Of a stretch of 64,000 bases of DNA, positions 63,364-64,000 are shown in pieces. Source of the DNA: Stichopus chloronotus (taxonomy: Eukaryota; Echinodermata; Holothuroidea; Aspidochirotida; Stichopodidae). The translations under genes and the position numbers were made by a program. Position 1 is the stretch's first letter. Each line of letters begins with the position of its first letter. A model generated the notes under the pieces. That model saw only the letters and a list, made by a program, of their open reading frames with translations, had not been told where the DNA came from and did no database searches. The stretch is from positions 4,380,218 through 4,444,217 of the forward strand of contig CM037837.1 in NCBI GenBank assembly GCA_021234535.1, in the 5' to 3' direction.

Positions 63364-64000
63364 AAAACAAATCGAGAGAATAAGGAACGTTCCATAATAC
63401 CATATACCTGTCTGGATAAACAGTTGCAAGGCCGATGTAACTAATGATACGTGTACTTTCCATCACATAAGGTAAATGAGAACAAAAGACGAGTGGATTA
63501 CATGTACTTTTTCATCTCGTTACTACAAACTGGAAACGTGCATGTTGGTAGAAAAATAAAATACCACCTTTCCAGTAATTCCCGCCAAAAAGAAACCTCA
63601 CTGATGTAAAGGCAGGAAAAATGTGAGCTAAAGTACTGTACGGCTTTTAACTACAGTTTTGAGCCCATTCGCCTTTTGATTCTGTGCTGGGGTCTGCTTC
63701 CAATCCAACCAACACATCTGTCATGTTAATGTTGCCGAGTTCTGTTGGAAGTACACAATGTATGGGCTCTTTGCCTTTACATGGAAGTATGTGCAAGACT
63801 GATCAGGGATCTCTTACTCTAAATGACAGCTCCCTGGATTGATTAGTGTAGCGTTCTCACTTTTGAATGACGATAAAATATTGAAAATAATGGGAAAATA
63901 CTGACATTGCTACACATTGGACATTTTTAATTTTTCACATATTTTTTTTTTGTCTTTCAATTTTTCATGTTGTCCTTGTTGTATTAAGATCTCTAGCACT

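Larger units (their letters stand above)
59123..64000. other. No exon recognised upstream of the first visible phosphatase exon
   Basis: Apart from the repeats listed separately, nothing resembling the N-terminal phosphatase motifs or any other protein is seen. The missing 5' exons are expected beyond 64000. Confidence 0.5.

Noticed and set aside
1..64000. CRISPR arrays, operons, tRNA or rRNA genes
   Set aside because: No such array or RNA gene was recognised; the DNA is clearly eukaryotic with intron-containing genes.

Overview
The window is animal nuclear DNA: AT-rich, intron-containing genes with GT/AG junctions, microsatellites, non-LTR retrotransposon fragments, a Gypsy-type gag fragment and several small inverted-repeat transposons. 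The combination of a selenocysteine gene, a class C receptor and a SKICH-type inositol phosphatase, with these repeats, suggests a marine invertebrate, perhaps an echinoderm. That assignment is inference only.

Three protein genes can be assembled. (1) On the + strand, 12273-17813, a complete four-exon gene for selenoprotein M. An in-frame TGA sits at the expected selenocysteine of a C-S-G-U motif, and a well-formed SECIS hairpin lies about 2 kb downstream (19761-19825), ahead of a polyadenylation signal. (2) On the - strand, 27909-24021, a class C G-protein-coupled receptor with a signal peptide and Venus-flytrap domain over three exons, then one exon carrying all seven membrane segments. No cysteine-rich domain is visible, and the link between the third and fourth exons is unresolved. 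(3) On the - strand, 59122 down to about 42185, the 3' half of an inositol polyphosphate 5-phosphatase of the INPP5K/INPP5J type: most of the catalytic domain, a C-terminal SKICH domain and a probable eight-codon last exon. Its 5' exons lie beyond 64000.

Layout. 1-12272: no host gene; two small inverted-repeat elements with target-site duplications (2173-2423, 3553-4097), L1/Tx1-like LINE pieces in opposite orientations (5160-5530 on -, 7604-7870 on +), a perfect 42-bp palindrome between them, a ~104-bp tandem array (8370-8935) and another LINE fragment. 12273-19933: the selenoprotein M transcription unit, with a 574-bp transposon-like element in intron 1. 20000-23500: no gene seen. 23499-23813: an inverted array of ~20-bp units just beyond the receptor gene. 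24021-27909: the receptor. 27910-41630: no gene seen; repeats only. 41634-59122: the phosphatase gene, with a ~30-bp minisatellite just after its stop codon, a LINE tail in one intron and a broken Gypsy gag in another. 59123-64000: no exon recognised; a hAT-like element and tandem repeats.

The three genes have no evident functional link. The strongest result is the selenoprotein M gene, because ordinary gene prediction would end it at the TGA and miss the distant SECIS.
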